64,000 nt of DNA, taken from assembly GCA_041662445.1 (NCBI GenBank), contig JBAZSL010000002.1:62001-126000 (forward strand), read 5' to 3'. Both the position numbers and the translations under genes were made by a program. The notes under the pieces are model-generated. The model did not search any database and had not been told where the DNA came from. It saw only the letters and a program-made list of their open reading frames with translations. Of the stretch, positions 34,896 to 43,333 are shown piece by piece (position 1 is the first letter of the stretch; every line of letters starts with the position of its first letter). The DNA comes from UASB124 sp041662445 (lineage in GTDB: Bacteria; Babelota; Babeliae; Babelales; RVW-14).

Positions 34896-36110
34896 TTAGG
34901 GAATATTTTTTGAGCTTAGCCCATGCTTCAAATACGTAAACAATTCTTTAGAGTGTCGAGCTGCGATCATTTTGAGATACACACGAGGAAGTATCTTACG
35001 CAGAATTGAAGTAACCTCTTGATAGGTTTTGGGATCAACTTTTGCAGAACATTCTTTGCCCATACGTATGTGCGACTGACTTTTTTGAGCAATAGACCCA
35101 GGGCCCTCAAGTGCTCTTGTTGGCAGTTTCCAGTAAGCGCCAAAAAATGTGATATCGATAATGCCTTGTTCATAGGTAATGCCAAAGGCCACGCGCATAG
35201 TTGCATCATAATGGTTGCCCTCAACCTCGATGGGTTGAGATGTTTCGCATGATTCAACCATGGCATACTTCCCCTTTTCGTGGCGCCAGTAGCCATATGG
35301 CTGTCCATGGGGCAGCTCTTTTGTATGAACATCGAACATTTTGTCAGGTTGCAAGATTACCGCGAGCGTTGTTTCAAGGTCTTTTGCGGGAACAAACAGT
35401 ATCCCGCGTCCCTTGTAGGCTCCAGTTGGCTTTATAACGCAATATTGGCTCTTGAGCTTGTTTATAATTTGTTTCGCCATGCCCTTAGTGTATCGTTTAG
35501 GAACGATAACGCATTGAGGGCGGTATCGTTCTAGTTCAGGATCATCGATGAAAAGTAATTGCGTCATCAGTTTGCTCAAAACAAATGTACGTGTGACGTC
35601 ATCAAGAATAATCAAAGAAGGGTGTTTCTTCTGGAGTGATCGAGCAACGTGATGAGGAAATTCTGATATCACCAGGCCAAGTGCATCAGTGATATTTTTC
35701 GATGGCCCTTTGTTTTTTTCGTCTGAGCACAATGCTTGGAATAATGCGTTGTCTTCAAGCATCGAGAGATCTCTGCAAACAATAGTTGTAAGCCGTGTAG
35801 TTGTTGCGCAGTAATCTTTTTTCTTCTTGCACTTTTTATTAAGAAAAAAAAGAGGGATATTTTGTGATTTTAAAAAATTTCGAAAATGTTTCCACATGCT
35901 CGCCTTGCCCATGAGGCAATCGTAGCCATAAAAGCCAGAATAGATCCCCTCCCCAAATTCGCAAATTTTGAGGTGCGGTTTATTGTATTTTAAATCGACG
36001 ATGCAAAAAGAAATGTCCACTGGATATTCTTGAAGCAACTTAACGTTCAATGCGAAAAGGTGTGCATGAAAAATACTCATAAAAAATATGGTGTGATACA
36101 GATATTTCAT
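34896..36110 (-). CDS. Exported ATP-grasp-like protein, paralogue 2
   Basis: 404 residues with a signal peptide (about residues 1-20, KYLYHTIFFMSIFHAHLFA). The YPVDISFCIVDLKYNKPHLKICEFGEGIY block is nearly the same as in paralogue 1 (shared core VDLKYN..HLKICEFGE). The nucleotide-binding loop YCVIKPTGAYKGRGILFV (about 222-239) is the best of the three, and YDATMRVAFGITYEQG, FFGAYWKLPTRALEGPGSIAQK follow. A cysteine/lysine-rich insertion (KKCKKKKDYC) lies near residue 95. Gene lies 17 bases upstream of paralogue 1 and the two are probably co-transcribed. AAGGA precedes the ATG. Confidence 0.7.
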   Translation of the reverse strand: MKYLYHTIFFMSIFHAHLFALNVKLLQEYPVDISFCIVDLKYNKPHLKICEFGEGIYSGFYGYDCLMGKASMWKHFRNFLKSQNIPLFFLNKKCKKKKDYCATTTRLTTIVCRDLSMLEDNALFQALCSDEKNKGPSKNITDALGLVISEFPHHVARSLQKKHPSLIILDDVTRTFVLSKLMTQLLFIDDPELERYRPQCVIVPKRYTKGMAKQIINKLKSQYCVIKPTGAYKGRGILFVPAKDLETTLAVILQPDKMFDVHTKELPHGQPYGYWRHEKGKYAMVESCETSQPIEVEGNHYDATMRVAFGITYEQGIIDITFFGAYWKLPTRALEGPGSIAQKSQSHIRMGKECSAKVDPKTYQEVTSILRKILPRVYLKMIAARHSKELFTYLKHGLSSKNIP

Positions 36111-36216
36111 TGTCCTATCCTTTTTCCGATAACGTTTTTTTTAACTAATTATTTACAATAAATAATTATATTTTTTAGTATCAAGTTCAATGGTGACAAA
36201 AAAAGGAGAAAAAAGA
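36111..36216. promoter_or_regulatory. Divergent intergenic region with a possible + strand promoter
   Basis: A very AT-rich 106-bp gap between divergently read genes. On the + strand TTTACA (36152-36157) and TAGTAT (36176-36181) are spaced by 18 bases and could be -35 and -10 boxes for the gene at 36217. AAGGAG at 36203-36208 is its ribosome binding site. The - strand gene at 36110 must also start here, but I see no convincing boxes for it. No hairpin. Confidence 0.35.
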
Positions 36217-37308
36217 ATGAAAGTTTCATATGTTGTTTTGACATTGCTTTTATACTCGAATCCCGTTCTCGTCAACGCACATGCTATTAGTTATAAGTTA
36301 AATGGTGGGCGATTGGGTGATTGTATTTATTCTTTTTGTCTTGCTAAATGGCTTGCATATAAATATAAAATTCCCTTCTATTATATTCCGTTCAAAGGGG
36401 TCGACGATTTTTCGATTGGGCTCTACGAAAAGCGGCTGACTAAGGAAGTAGGGAGGAAATTTAAGAAGGTTATTTCCATACACGCAGAGCGTGATTTAGC
36501 TTCTTACTTAAAGAAAGAAAAGCAGCAAGCGCTTTTTTTAGTTCATTTCCACGCCGCAATTGATGTTCCGCGGGAGATAGAAGAAACAGATCAATTGATG
36601 GTGCGAAAGGTTGGCACCAATTGGATTTATTTATTGATGAAAAAACATCCGTCTTTTGAAGCAGAGATCAAACGCGATGTGCAACTTCGGAAAAAACCGC
36701 AACCATTCAATTTGCCTAAAAGAATGATTACAATGGCCGTGCACGTTCGAAAGGGTGGCGGCTTTGATGCACCGCAGGATTCTTCACAATACGTTAGTAA
36801 ACACGGGCATTTCAGGATTGCAAGCGATCGGGTGCACCCTCTCAAATTTCCGCCAGAACAATATTACGTTGATCAGATAACAAAAGTTTCCGACATGCTC
36901 GATAATATGCCAATTTTTGCATGCATTTTTACCGATGATCCAAGCCCGGAGCTACTTATCGAACGCTTTGAGCAAAAAATAAAACGTCCAAATATTAAGT
37001 TTATCTGTGCCCAGAGTGGTCATAATGCTTTTCAGGAAAATATTTTGGATGATGTGTATCAAATGTCACGTTTCGATTGTCTCATTAAGTCATCCTCGCA
37101 CTTTGCCTGGGTTTCGCAGCTCATGGGTGCGCACAAAATAATTGTTTATCCGCAGTTGAGCGAGTGGGATAAGGTTAACAAGATGATTAGTATTGTTAAG
37201 GTTGGCATCTTCTTTAACGAAGGCCATAAAAAAGGTGTCATATATATGCCATTTGCTTCTCTGAAAGAGGGGCATCAAAAAATGGCTAGGCACCTTTTTG
37301 CAGCATAA
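36217..37308 (+). CDS. Exported GT11-like (fucosyltransferase-type) protein, paralogue A
   Basis: 363 residues from ATG 36217, with AAGGAG 8 bases upstream. A signal peptide (KVSYVVLTLLLYSNPVLVNA) is followed by ISYKLNGGRLGDCIYSFCLAKWLAYKYK, which mirrors the G-x-L-G-N-x-M-F-Q-Y block of family GT11. The donor-binding basic motif is AVHVRKGGGFD (about 173), the equivalent of HxRRxD. FDCLIKSSSHFAWVSQLMGAHKIIVYP is the conserved end. GT11 enzymes are alpha-1,2-fucosyltransferases using GDP-fucose, which gmd/fcl make; but a signal peptide is alien to this normally cytosolic bacterial family. Confidence 0.72.
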   Translation: MKVSYVVLTLLLYSNPVLVNAHAISYKLNGGRLGDCIYSFCLAKWLAYKYKIPFYYIPFKGVDDFSIGLYEKRLTKEVGRKFKKVISIHAERDLASYLKKEKQQALFLVHFHAAIDVPREIEETDQLMVRKVGTNWIYLLMKKHPSFEAEIKRDVQLRKKPQPFNLPKRMITMAVHVRKGGGFDAPQDSSQYVSKHGHFRIASDRVHPLKFPPEQYYVDQITKVSDMLDNMPIFACIFTDDPSPELLIERFEQKIKRPNIKFICAQSGHNAFQENILDDVYQMSRFDCLIKSSSHFAWVSQLMGAHKIIVYPQLSEWDKVNKMISIVKVGIFFNEGHKKGVIYMPFASLKEGHQKMARHLFAA

Positions 37309-37404
37309 TTTCTTCGAGGAACGTGCGCTTTTTTTTTAAGGCGCTATTATCTCCAAGAGTGTTGTTCTGGTTCTAAAAAATTAAATTAATGAAAGGTGAG
37401 AGCA

Positions 37405-38211
37405 ATGAAGTATCTATTTTTGACGTCTATTTTTTGTTTTTGTGTTTCTGCGCCTGCAATTTTTGCACAACGTGTCGGTTTCCAGGAGGGGAAACGGAGC
37501 GATAAGAATGTTAGTGTGCATGAATTTTCCCAACTGAAGAAATCGGTGGTGCACCAAGAAAAATTGCTTCAAGAGATTCTAATGGGAGAAATATTTCTGA
37601 GCAGTATTGCCGACTCAAAGTGGCTTACAGTAAAGAATTTTTCTCCTGCTGGATGGGCAGCAAGTTTTACGTTCCTCTACGCGCTATACCGCATATTGGA
37701 TGATTGTAATCCAAAATGTATTCTCGAAATGGGCATTGGGCAGACCACTAAAATGACGACGCAATATGTTGCCACAAATAAGGCTGCAAAGTTGCTTGTT
37801 GTTGATCATAACCAGCAATGGATAGATCTTTTCAAGCCGCAGATAACGCAGTCAGAAAATGTACAGATTTTAAGGCTGAACCTTGAGAAAGCCAGTTTCG
37901 AAGGTAAAGCAACCGCTGTTTATCAGGATTTAGCAAAAAGTGTTGGGGAAACTAAATTTGATCTCATTATTGTAGACGGAGGCGACAGAGGTTATCGCAC
38001 AAGCGTTTTTGATCTCATACCAAACAATTTGGAAAAATCATTTGTGATTATCCTTGATGATTATCATTTTCAAGATAAGAATCAAACCGGTAAGGCATTG
38101 TTGGCCAAGCTAAAAACCGAAAAAATTGCTCATGGCCACGCAGTGTTTAGTGGGTTAAAGAAGCAGCTTGTAATTTTTTCACCAAATTTTAAATTTTTAA
38201 AAAGTATCTGA
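37405..38211 (+). CDS. Exported Rossmann methyltransferase-like protein, paralogue A
   Basis: 268 residues from ATG 37405 (GAAAGG 8 bases before; a GTG opens the frame 9 bases earlier). Signal peptide MKYLFLTSIFCFCVSAPAIFA. The conserved core is WLTVKNFSPAGWAASFTFLY, then CNPKCILEMGIGQTTKMTTQYV (a SAM-motif-I-like ILEMGIGQTT), LLVVDHNQQWIDLF and DLIIVDGGDRGYRTSVFDL. These resemble class I methyltransferases, though the acceptor is unknown. Shares this core with the longer gene at 40060. It ends by overlapping the converging DUF1796 gene by 15 bases. Confidence 0.66.
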   Translation: MKYLFLTSIFCFCVSAPAIFAQRVGFQEGKRSDKNVSVHEFSQLKKSVVHQEKLLQEILMGEIFLSSIADSKWLTVKNFSPAGWAASFTFLYALYRILDDCNPKCILEMGIGQTTKMTTQYVATNKAAKLLVVDHNQQWIDLFKPQITQSENVQILRLNLEKASFEGKATAVYQDLAKSVGETKFDLIIVDGGDRGYRTSVFDLIPNNLEKSFVIILDDYHFQDKNQTGKALLAKLKTEKIAHGHAVFSGLKKQLVIFSPNFKFLKSI

Positions 38212-38991
38212 AGCTTTTGCCAAATTATTCGATTTGATGCCGAGCTTTTTGAGTATCAAGTCCCAGAATTTATTATCACCGCGCCAGGTCAATTTTTTCG
38301 TATCAAGAGGTTGATAAAAAAAATTGATTATGTTTTTGATGTTCCAGCTTCGCTTGTATTCATCAGTGTTATGCAATGCAATAAGTGTGAATTGCAAGCC
38401 TGGCGCTTTTTGGCGTATCAAGGTGCAAAATTTTATGGCCTGTGCTCGTGTTATATTTTTTCTCCTAAAAAAATACACATGTTGTCTGGTTGTAAGGGCG
38501 TTACAGAATCTAGCAATTCTTCTTCCATATTTTTCTTTAACAACCTCGTAGGAACTTTCGAATTTTTGGTCCAATGGAAAGTCATGGAGAAATTCCACCA
38601 TGTATTTCTTGTCGACCACAACGGCGCATGAGCCGCAGGGCTTGTCTTGAATAATGAGATTGGTTTTATCTAAAAAATTTCGAAAATCATTTTCTATCAT
38701 TGAGCAAATTAAGTCGAAGTTTTTCGTTTTCACCCAATCAAGTGGGAAAAACGCTCCATGTAAGTTCCTTTTACTTAACTGATAGGCGCATTCGCAGTTA
38801 AAACCCAAACTAATAAAAATTGGGCGAGTATCGCTACTTGTTGTATCTGGGACAGTTCGTATTGTTTCAAGATCCTCTAAGCTCTTATAGTACTCGCGAG
38901 CAGTTTGTAGCGTATCTATTTCTATAGTTTTAGAATTCGTCACATTAATGAGAGATAAAAAGATATAGAAAACTCTTGTTTTATCGTTCAT
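38197..38991 (-). CDS. Exported DUF1796-type papain-like protein
   Basis: 264 residues with a weak N-terminal leader (VFYIFLSLINVTNS). The core FISLGFNCECAYQLSKRNL and AFFPLDWVKTKNFDLICSMIEND matches DUF1796: conserved cysteine, then a P-[FL]-D-W motif. HVYFFRRKNITRAQAIKFC and LQFTLIALHN follow. The family has been suggested to be cysteine-peptidase-like and occurs in glycan clusters; its reaction is not established as far as I know. It overlaps the upstream hydrolase gene by 4 bases, so it follows it in one transcript. Confidence 0.66.
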   Translation of the reverse strand: MNDKTRVFYIFLSLINVTNSKTIEIDTLQTAREYYKSLEDLETIRTVPDTTSSDTRPIFISLGFNCECAYQLSKRNLHGAFFPLDWVKTKNFDLICSMIENDFRNFLDKTNLIIQDKPCGSCAVVVDKKYMVEFLHDFPLDQKFESSYEVVKEKYGRRIARFCNALTTRQHVYFFRRKNITRAQAIKFCTLIRQKAPGLQFTLIALHNTDEYKRSWNIKNIINFFYQPLDTKKLTWRGDNKFWDLILKKLGIKSNNLAKASDTF

Positions 38992-39835
38992 AAACTTCCG
39001 ATCTCATCTGGCTCGAACAGATCTTCATCAGAACTTTCATGAGTAAAATTGTTTTTGTTTTCTTCAGTAGGTTTGGCTTCTGCAATTTGAGGTGGATTTT
39101 CAAGATAGCGTATCTCAGCCTCTATGAATTCTTTTGAAATTTTACCAAAAACTTCGGTGTGACTGTCAGAATAACGTCTTCTAATTATTATGGGTGATGT
39201 TTTTTTTCGGAATTCATCAATGAGGGCGTTTCCAGCCGCTTCGTCATGTGGTGCATGGCAATAAACAAGTGACAGGTTGGGCAGGCTTGAAGCTGCGTAT
39301 GCTACTTCATCTAGGTTGCGCCATCTCTTTCCTGTGCCGTCGAAGTGCCCCAACATGCTGCTTGCTTTATTTACTTGAGGATTGAAAGCGATAACGCCCT
39401 TGAGTCCCAAGAGTATTGCATAAAGTATGGCGGCGTAACCGCCCATAGAGCAGCCAATAGTGAAAACGTGATCTGGCGCTAATTTGCAGACCGCTATGTA
39501 GTGATTAATTATATTTGAATAATTTGGCACAAAGTCTTGTGCATCATTGCCGAGATACCAGGTCGTATCGTCGTCCTTGAGAAAAAGGTGAGCGCTATTT
39601 TCCCAATGTTCTTCATCATTCCAAAATTGAGACCACATAAGGTATCTATTTTTTAGGGCGCCATAAAAAAAGATCAGAAGTAGTTTTGGATTTTTTGCAG
39701 GATAAAAAGATGCTGCTTGCCAAATAAAGTGTGTTCGTATTTACTTTTTATGTAATTTATTTTTTCTTTATTCGCTGCCAAGCAGCTGAAAAAGCATGCT
39801 AAGCAGCAGCCCCATATTTGATATGCTTTCACCAT
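38988..39835 (-). pseudogene. Exported alpha/beta hydrolase split by a single-base frameshift
   Basis: A - strand ORF starting at ATG 39835, with AGGAG 5-6 bases upstream, encodes a clear signal peptide (MVKAYQIWGCCLACFFSCLAA) and then KYEHTLFGKQ before going out of frame. From about 39742 to 39640 another frame continues with YPAKNPKLLLIFFYGALKNRYL directly into the 216-residue ORF beginning at 39638. That ORF has the hydrolase nucleophile elbow IGCSMGGYAAILYA and a late DSHTEVF histidine. Joined with one base added, the gene would encode about 282 residues. The break lies between 39742 and 39676 and equals one base missing. It could be a sequencing indel, decay, or slippage. Confidence 0.66.
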
Positions 39836-40059
39836 TAACTCTCCTGCGCGGCTAGATGTTTTTTCCTCTTCATAGCATCGTGCGTGACGTACTTTAGTGA
39901 GTTGCCATAACAACAGTTATGAGTATCACGCTGTTATTCAAGAAAAGTCTAGTTTTTACGACACGGTTCGCACTTGATTAAATTTCTTTTTTTCTATTGA
40001 ATGGACATAAAAAGGATGTCTATAAAGTACCAATATATGTGTGGAGAAAGGTCGCATTA
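39836..40059. promoter_or_regulatory. Divergent intergenic region
   Basis: A 224-bp gap between divergently transcribed exported genes. It holds a small hairpin CATAAC-AACA-GTTATG (39906-39921) and an AT-rich stretch before 40060. A weak box TTGATT (39974-39979) has no good -10 partner at normal spacing, so I do not call a promoter. GAGAAAGG (40044-40051) is the ribosome binding site of the gene at 40060. Confidence 0.3.
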
Positions 40060-41049
40060 ATGAGCAAGCTGATTATGCCTTTGAAGAACAACGTTGTGCT
40101 GTTCGTATGTATTGGCTTTCTAAATTTATTTGGCCAGCTTGACGCAAAAGAACGAGTAAAAAAACAGGTTGTTAATAGACCAATGAGTAAATTAGAAGTG
40201 CTAGAAGAGCAGATAACTGTTCTTGAGGCGCAAGGGCAATTGCTGCGAGAGATAAAAAATGAAGAAGGTGTTTTGAAGAATTTGCTTGGTGAAATTAAAC
40301 AAGAGCAAAAGACAATAAAAGAAAATTTAATAAAAAAACAAAACAAAGAGCTGTGGGCGATCAAGAAGGGTAATGAGTCTACTGAGCGGATAGTAAAAGA
40401 ACTCAAAATGGCAGCCGTATTTGCGAATAGTATTATTAATGTTGAATGGCTTAAAAATAAAAATTTTTCGCCGTCTGGTTCGGCTGCAAGTTTTTCATTT
40501 TTATACATACTTTTTCGTGCATTAAATGATTGCAATCCTCGTTCAATTTTAGAAATTGGTATTGGGCAGACTACTAAAATGACGTCTCAATACATTGCTT
40601 ATAAAAACAACGAGGCGCACTTGATTCTTGTCGAACATAACCCTGTTTGGTTTAATATTTTTAAAGAACAAATAGCGCCATCAAATAATATTGAAATTTT
40701 GATGTTGCCGCTGAAAAAGACATTATATAAAGATAGTGAGACTAATGTATATGACAATCTTGCGACGTCGGTTGGTGCAACTAAATTTGATCTTCTTATT
40801 GTCGATGGTGGCGAGGGGCGTGGAAAGTATACGCGAACAAGTGTTCTTGATTTGATTCCACACAATCTTGAAAAATCATTCATTATTATTTTCGATGATT
40901 ATAATTATGGGGGTGTTCGAAGAACGATTCAGGATGTGCGTACTAAGTTGGATGAGGCAAATATCAAATATGGCTTTTCAATTTATAAAGGGGAGAAACA
41001 ACAATACGTCATTTTTTCGCAGGACCTAGATTTCTTAGAACGTTTGTAG
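40060..41049 (+). CDS. Exported coiled-coil plus methyltransferase-like protein, paralogue B
   Basis: 329 residues from ATG 40060 (ribosome binding site GAGAAAGG). After the leader (NVVLFVCIGFLNLFGQLDA) comes a lysine/glutamate-rich coiled coil of about 90 residues (LEVLEEQITVLEAQ ... KTIKENLIKKQN). The C-terminal domain repeats paralogue A at 37405: WLKNKNFSPSGSAASFSFLY, CNPRSILEIGIGQTTKMTSQYI, DLLIVDGGEGRGKYTRTSVLDL and FIIIFDDYNYGGVRRTIQDV. The two are duplicates that have diverged by gain or loss of the coiled coil. The coiled coil could mediate oligomerisation or binding to a partner. Confidence 0.68.
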   Translation: MSKLIMPLKNNVVLFVCIGFLNLFGQLDAKERVKKQVVNRPMSKLEVLEEQITVLEAQGQLLREIKNEEGVLKNLLGEIKQEQKTIKENLIKKQNKELWAIKKGNESTERIVKELKMAAVFANSIINVEWLKNKNFSPSGSAASFSFLYILFRALNDCNPRSILEIGIGQTTKMTSQYIAYKNNEAHLILVEHNPVWFNIFKEQIAPSNNIEILMLPLKKTLYKDSETNVYDNLATSVGATKFDLLIVDGGEGRGKYTRTSVLDLIPHNLEKSFIIIFDDYNYGGVRRTIQDVRTKLDEANIKYGFSIYKGEKQQYVIFSQDLDFLERL

Positions 41050-41064
41050 AAAAGGGATTATGCG

Positions 41065-42402
41065 ATGAGATATCAGCAATATCCTGTTTGGTTAATCACG
41101 GCAATTTTAATTTGTTGCCTCTTGTCTGGTTCGTTGTACTCTTCCAAGCCATCTTTTCATCGTTTTCCACAAAATAGTTCCAAATGCTCGGAAGGTCTTC
41201 CTAGGACGCTCATTGTATGGTCTGGCTTAAACGGTGGTGTTCCTAAATTGCTGTTGACTCTGTATAAGAATTTGCTCAACGAGGGGATGCCTGTTTCTAT
41301 GCTTGTGGAGCAGAATTCATATCTTGAACGCGAACTTGAGTTGGCTAAATTGCCTTATTTTTCTGCCTGTTTTGGTTCATTGAGTAAAAAAAATGCTGGG
41401 GCAAAAAAAGACAAGGTTTTGCATACACATAAAACTCTTATTGCCAAGGCATTAACATACATTTGTAAAAATAATGATGTTCAAATTGTTCATGTGAATA
41501 GGCCTGTAGAAATAGCGGCGGCACGCGAAATCGCAAATAAATTCAAATTTATTGTTGTAGCTCAAGAGCATTATTATAAAATGAAGCGAGTAAGTGCTTT
41601 TAGGGGCGTGCAGGCTTTTACGTCGACAAGTCCAGATGTTGTTCGTGTTATGAAGAGGGCCAACAAAAAATTCAAAATTGGTATTCAGTTATCTGAATTT
41701 CTTCCACCTTTGGCAGAAGAGGCGTTATTCGTCGATTTTATTCCCTCGTTCGACAAAAGAGACGATTACTTTAATACGAGTTTTGGCTTTTATGTTGGAG
41801 AAGATCCTGTAGTTTGCATGATCGCAAACTTTTTCCGTTGTAAAAATCATGTTTGTCTTATTAAGGCAGCCGCAGAATTATTGTACAGATATCAGACTCC
41901 CATTCATGTCATTCTAGCGGGTGATGGATCTCATCAGGTGATTTTGGAATGCAAAGAATTAGCAAAAAGTTTGAGAGTAGAGAAATACATTCATTTTGTT
42001 GGGTTTGTTCGCGATATTCCTTCTCTTCTTTACTGCTCGGATGCAATGGTTCTACCGAGCATCGGTGAGGCATTTTCGATAGCAGTGATGGAAGCCGCTT
42101 TCATGAAAAAGCCTGTTATTCTTTCATGTAATGCAGGTGCGGCGGGAAGGGTTGTTGTGCATGAAAAAACAGGACTATTATTTAATCCAGACGATTATGG
42201 AGAACTAGCGCTGTGTATCAAAAAAATTATTGATGATACATGTTACGCGCACTTGCTTGGGGAGGAAGCCTTTGCACTGGTACATAAAAATTTTACGGTT
42301 GATGCGATTACTCAAAAATATATGCAGTTTTATAAGAGGGCTTACGCTTTGTCCGAGGAAGAACGTAGAGCGCGAGCGAAACAAAGAAGGGAGAATGTGT
42401 GA
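41065..42402 (+). CDS. Exported GT4-like glycosyltransferase, paralogue A
   Basis: 445 residues. The N-terminal leader runs to about residue 30 (VWLITAILICCLLSGSLYSS). LIVWSGLNGGVPKLLLTLYKNL is the first GT-B strand-loop with a glycine motif; QIVHVNRPVEIAAA follows. In the donor half VVCMIANFFRCKNHVCLIKA, IHVILAGDGSHQ, IHFVGFVRDIPSLLYCSD and the E-x7-E stretch PSIGEAFSIAVMEAAFMKKPVILS are clear. Retaining family GT4 is therefore a good call. Paralogues lie at 51892 and 54702 and all have leaders. Confidence 0.84.
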   Translation: MRYQQYPVWLITAILICCLLSGSLYSSKPSFHRFPQNSSKCSEGLPRTLIVWSGLNGGVPKLLLTLYKNLLNEGMPVSMLVEQNSYLERELELAKLPYFSACFGSLSKKNAGAKKDKVLHTHKTLIAKALTYICKNNDVQIVHVNRPVEIAAAREIANKFKFIVVAQEHYYKMKRVSAFRGVQAFTSTSPDVVRVMKRANKKFKIGIQLSEFLPPLAEEALFVDFIPSFDKRDDYFNTSFGFYVGEDPVVCMIANFFRCKNHVCLIKAAAELLYRYQTPIHVILAGDGSHQVILECKELAKSLRVEKYIHFVGFVRDIPSLLYCSDAMVLPSIGEAFSIAVMEAAFMKKPVILSCNAGAAGRVVVHEKTGLLFNPDDYGELALCIKKIIDDTCYAHLLGEEAFALVHKNFTVDAITQKYMQFYKRAYALSEEERRARAKQRRENV

Positions 42403-43319
42403 ATTTGGAGTATATGTTAAAACAAACGAAGAATTTTCTTTTAAAAAGTGTATCGTTGGCGATTTTTGCTTTTCCACATCAATCTTGTTTTGCCGCACGT
42501 AAGCTTCCCGCAAGAAAACCATATTTTGTTATTTGTACGGCCTCTTATAATAATGAAAAATGGGCGAAACAATATCTTGATGCAGTTTTTTCACAAGACT
42601 ACAAAAAATTTAGAGTTATTTATTATGACGACTGTTCAACTGATAAAACTTTGGAAATTGTTAAGCAATACGCCAAAGAACACAATGTAGAAAATAAGAT
42701 AAAAATTGTTCACAATGCATCTCGTCTTGGACCACACGAAAACTATTACAATATGATTCATTCTTGTAAAAATAACGAGATAATGGTTATTAATGATGGC
42801 GATGACTGGCTTGCGCATAAGCATGTTTTATCGCGATTAGCCGAGGTTTATGCAACGCCCGATATATGGATGACATATGGGCAATTCAAAATTTATCCTT
42901 CTGGGAAGCGTGGTTGTTGCCGTAAAATCCCTGACAAAGTGATTGAGCAGAATGGTATTCGTTCATATAAATGGGTGACGTCGCATTTGCGGACATTCTA
43001 CGCCTGGCTGTACAAACAAATAAAAATAGAAGATTTAATATTTGATGGAAAATTTGTCAAAAGAGCAGGTGACGTTGCTGCCACGTTGCCTATGATTGAA
43101 ATTGCTGGCGTACATTCACTTTTTATTCCAGAAATTTTGTATATTTATAATCGCGCCAATGAAAATAATTACGAAGCTCCTCTCGGGAATGCTTTTGCTT
43201 CGATTGATGAACGTCGCGCTGTTGAAAATGAGCTTAGAAAAAAGCGACCAAAATATCAGCCGCTTGAGCTTGATCAGGAATCCGTTGCAAAGTTGTGTGG
43301 ATTTGATAATCAAAAATGA
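42399..43319 (+). CDS. Exported GT2-like glycosyltransferase, paralogue A
   Basis: 306 residues, starting at GTG 42399 with GAAGGGAG 6-7 bases upstream and a GTGA overlap with the previous stop. Leader NFLLKSVSLAIFAFPHQSCFA, then VICTASYNNEKWAKQYLDAVF, YYDDCSTDKTLEIV and the DxD-type MVINDGDDWLAHKHVL. The later ILYIYNRANENN is a common GT2 acceptor-side end. There is no membrane-anchoring second segment, so after cleavage the protein would be soluble. Close paralogue at 53274, where the same domain is followed by an extra C-terminal domain. Confidence 0.82.
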   Translation: MNLEYMLKQTKNFLLKSVSLAIFAFPHQSCFAARKLPARKPYFVICTASYNNEKWAKQYLDAVFSQDYKKFRVIYYDDCSTDKTLEIVKQYAKEHNVENKIKIVHNASRLGPHENYYNMIHSCKNNEIMVINDGDDWLAHKHVLSRLAEVYATPDIWMTYGQFKIYPSGKRGCCRKIPDKVIEQNGIRSYKWVTSHLRTFYAWLYKQIKIEDLIFDGKFVKRAGDVAATLPMIEIAGVHSLFIPEILYIYNRANENNYEAPLGNAFASIDERRAVENELRKKRPKYQPLELDQESVAKLCGFDNQK

Positions 43320-43333
43320 TGAAAGAGTTTTTT

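Noticed and set aside
39674..39913. A separate 79-residue gene on the - strand
   Set aside because: From ATG 39835 on it is better explained as the signal-peptide end of the frameshifted hydrolase; the part before that has no ribosome binding site.
40020..40535. A 171-codon - strand ORF opposite the coiled-coil gene
   Set aside because: It is the antisense of a lysine/glutamate-rich coiled coil, which gives a long serine/leucine-rich frame; no support as a gene.
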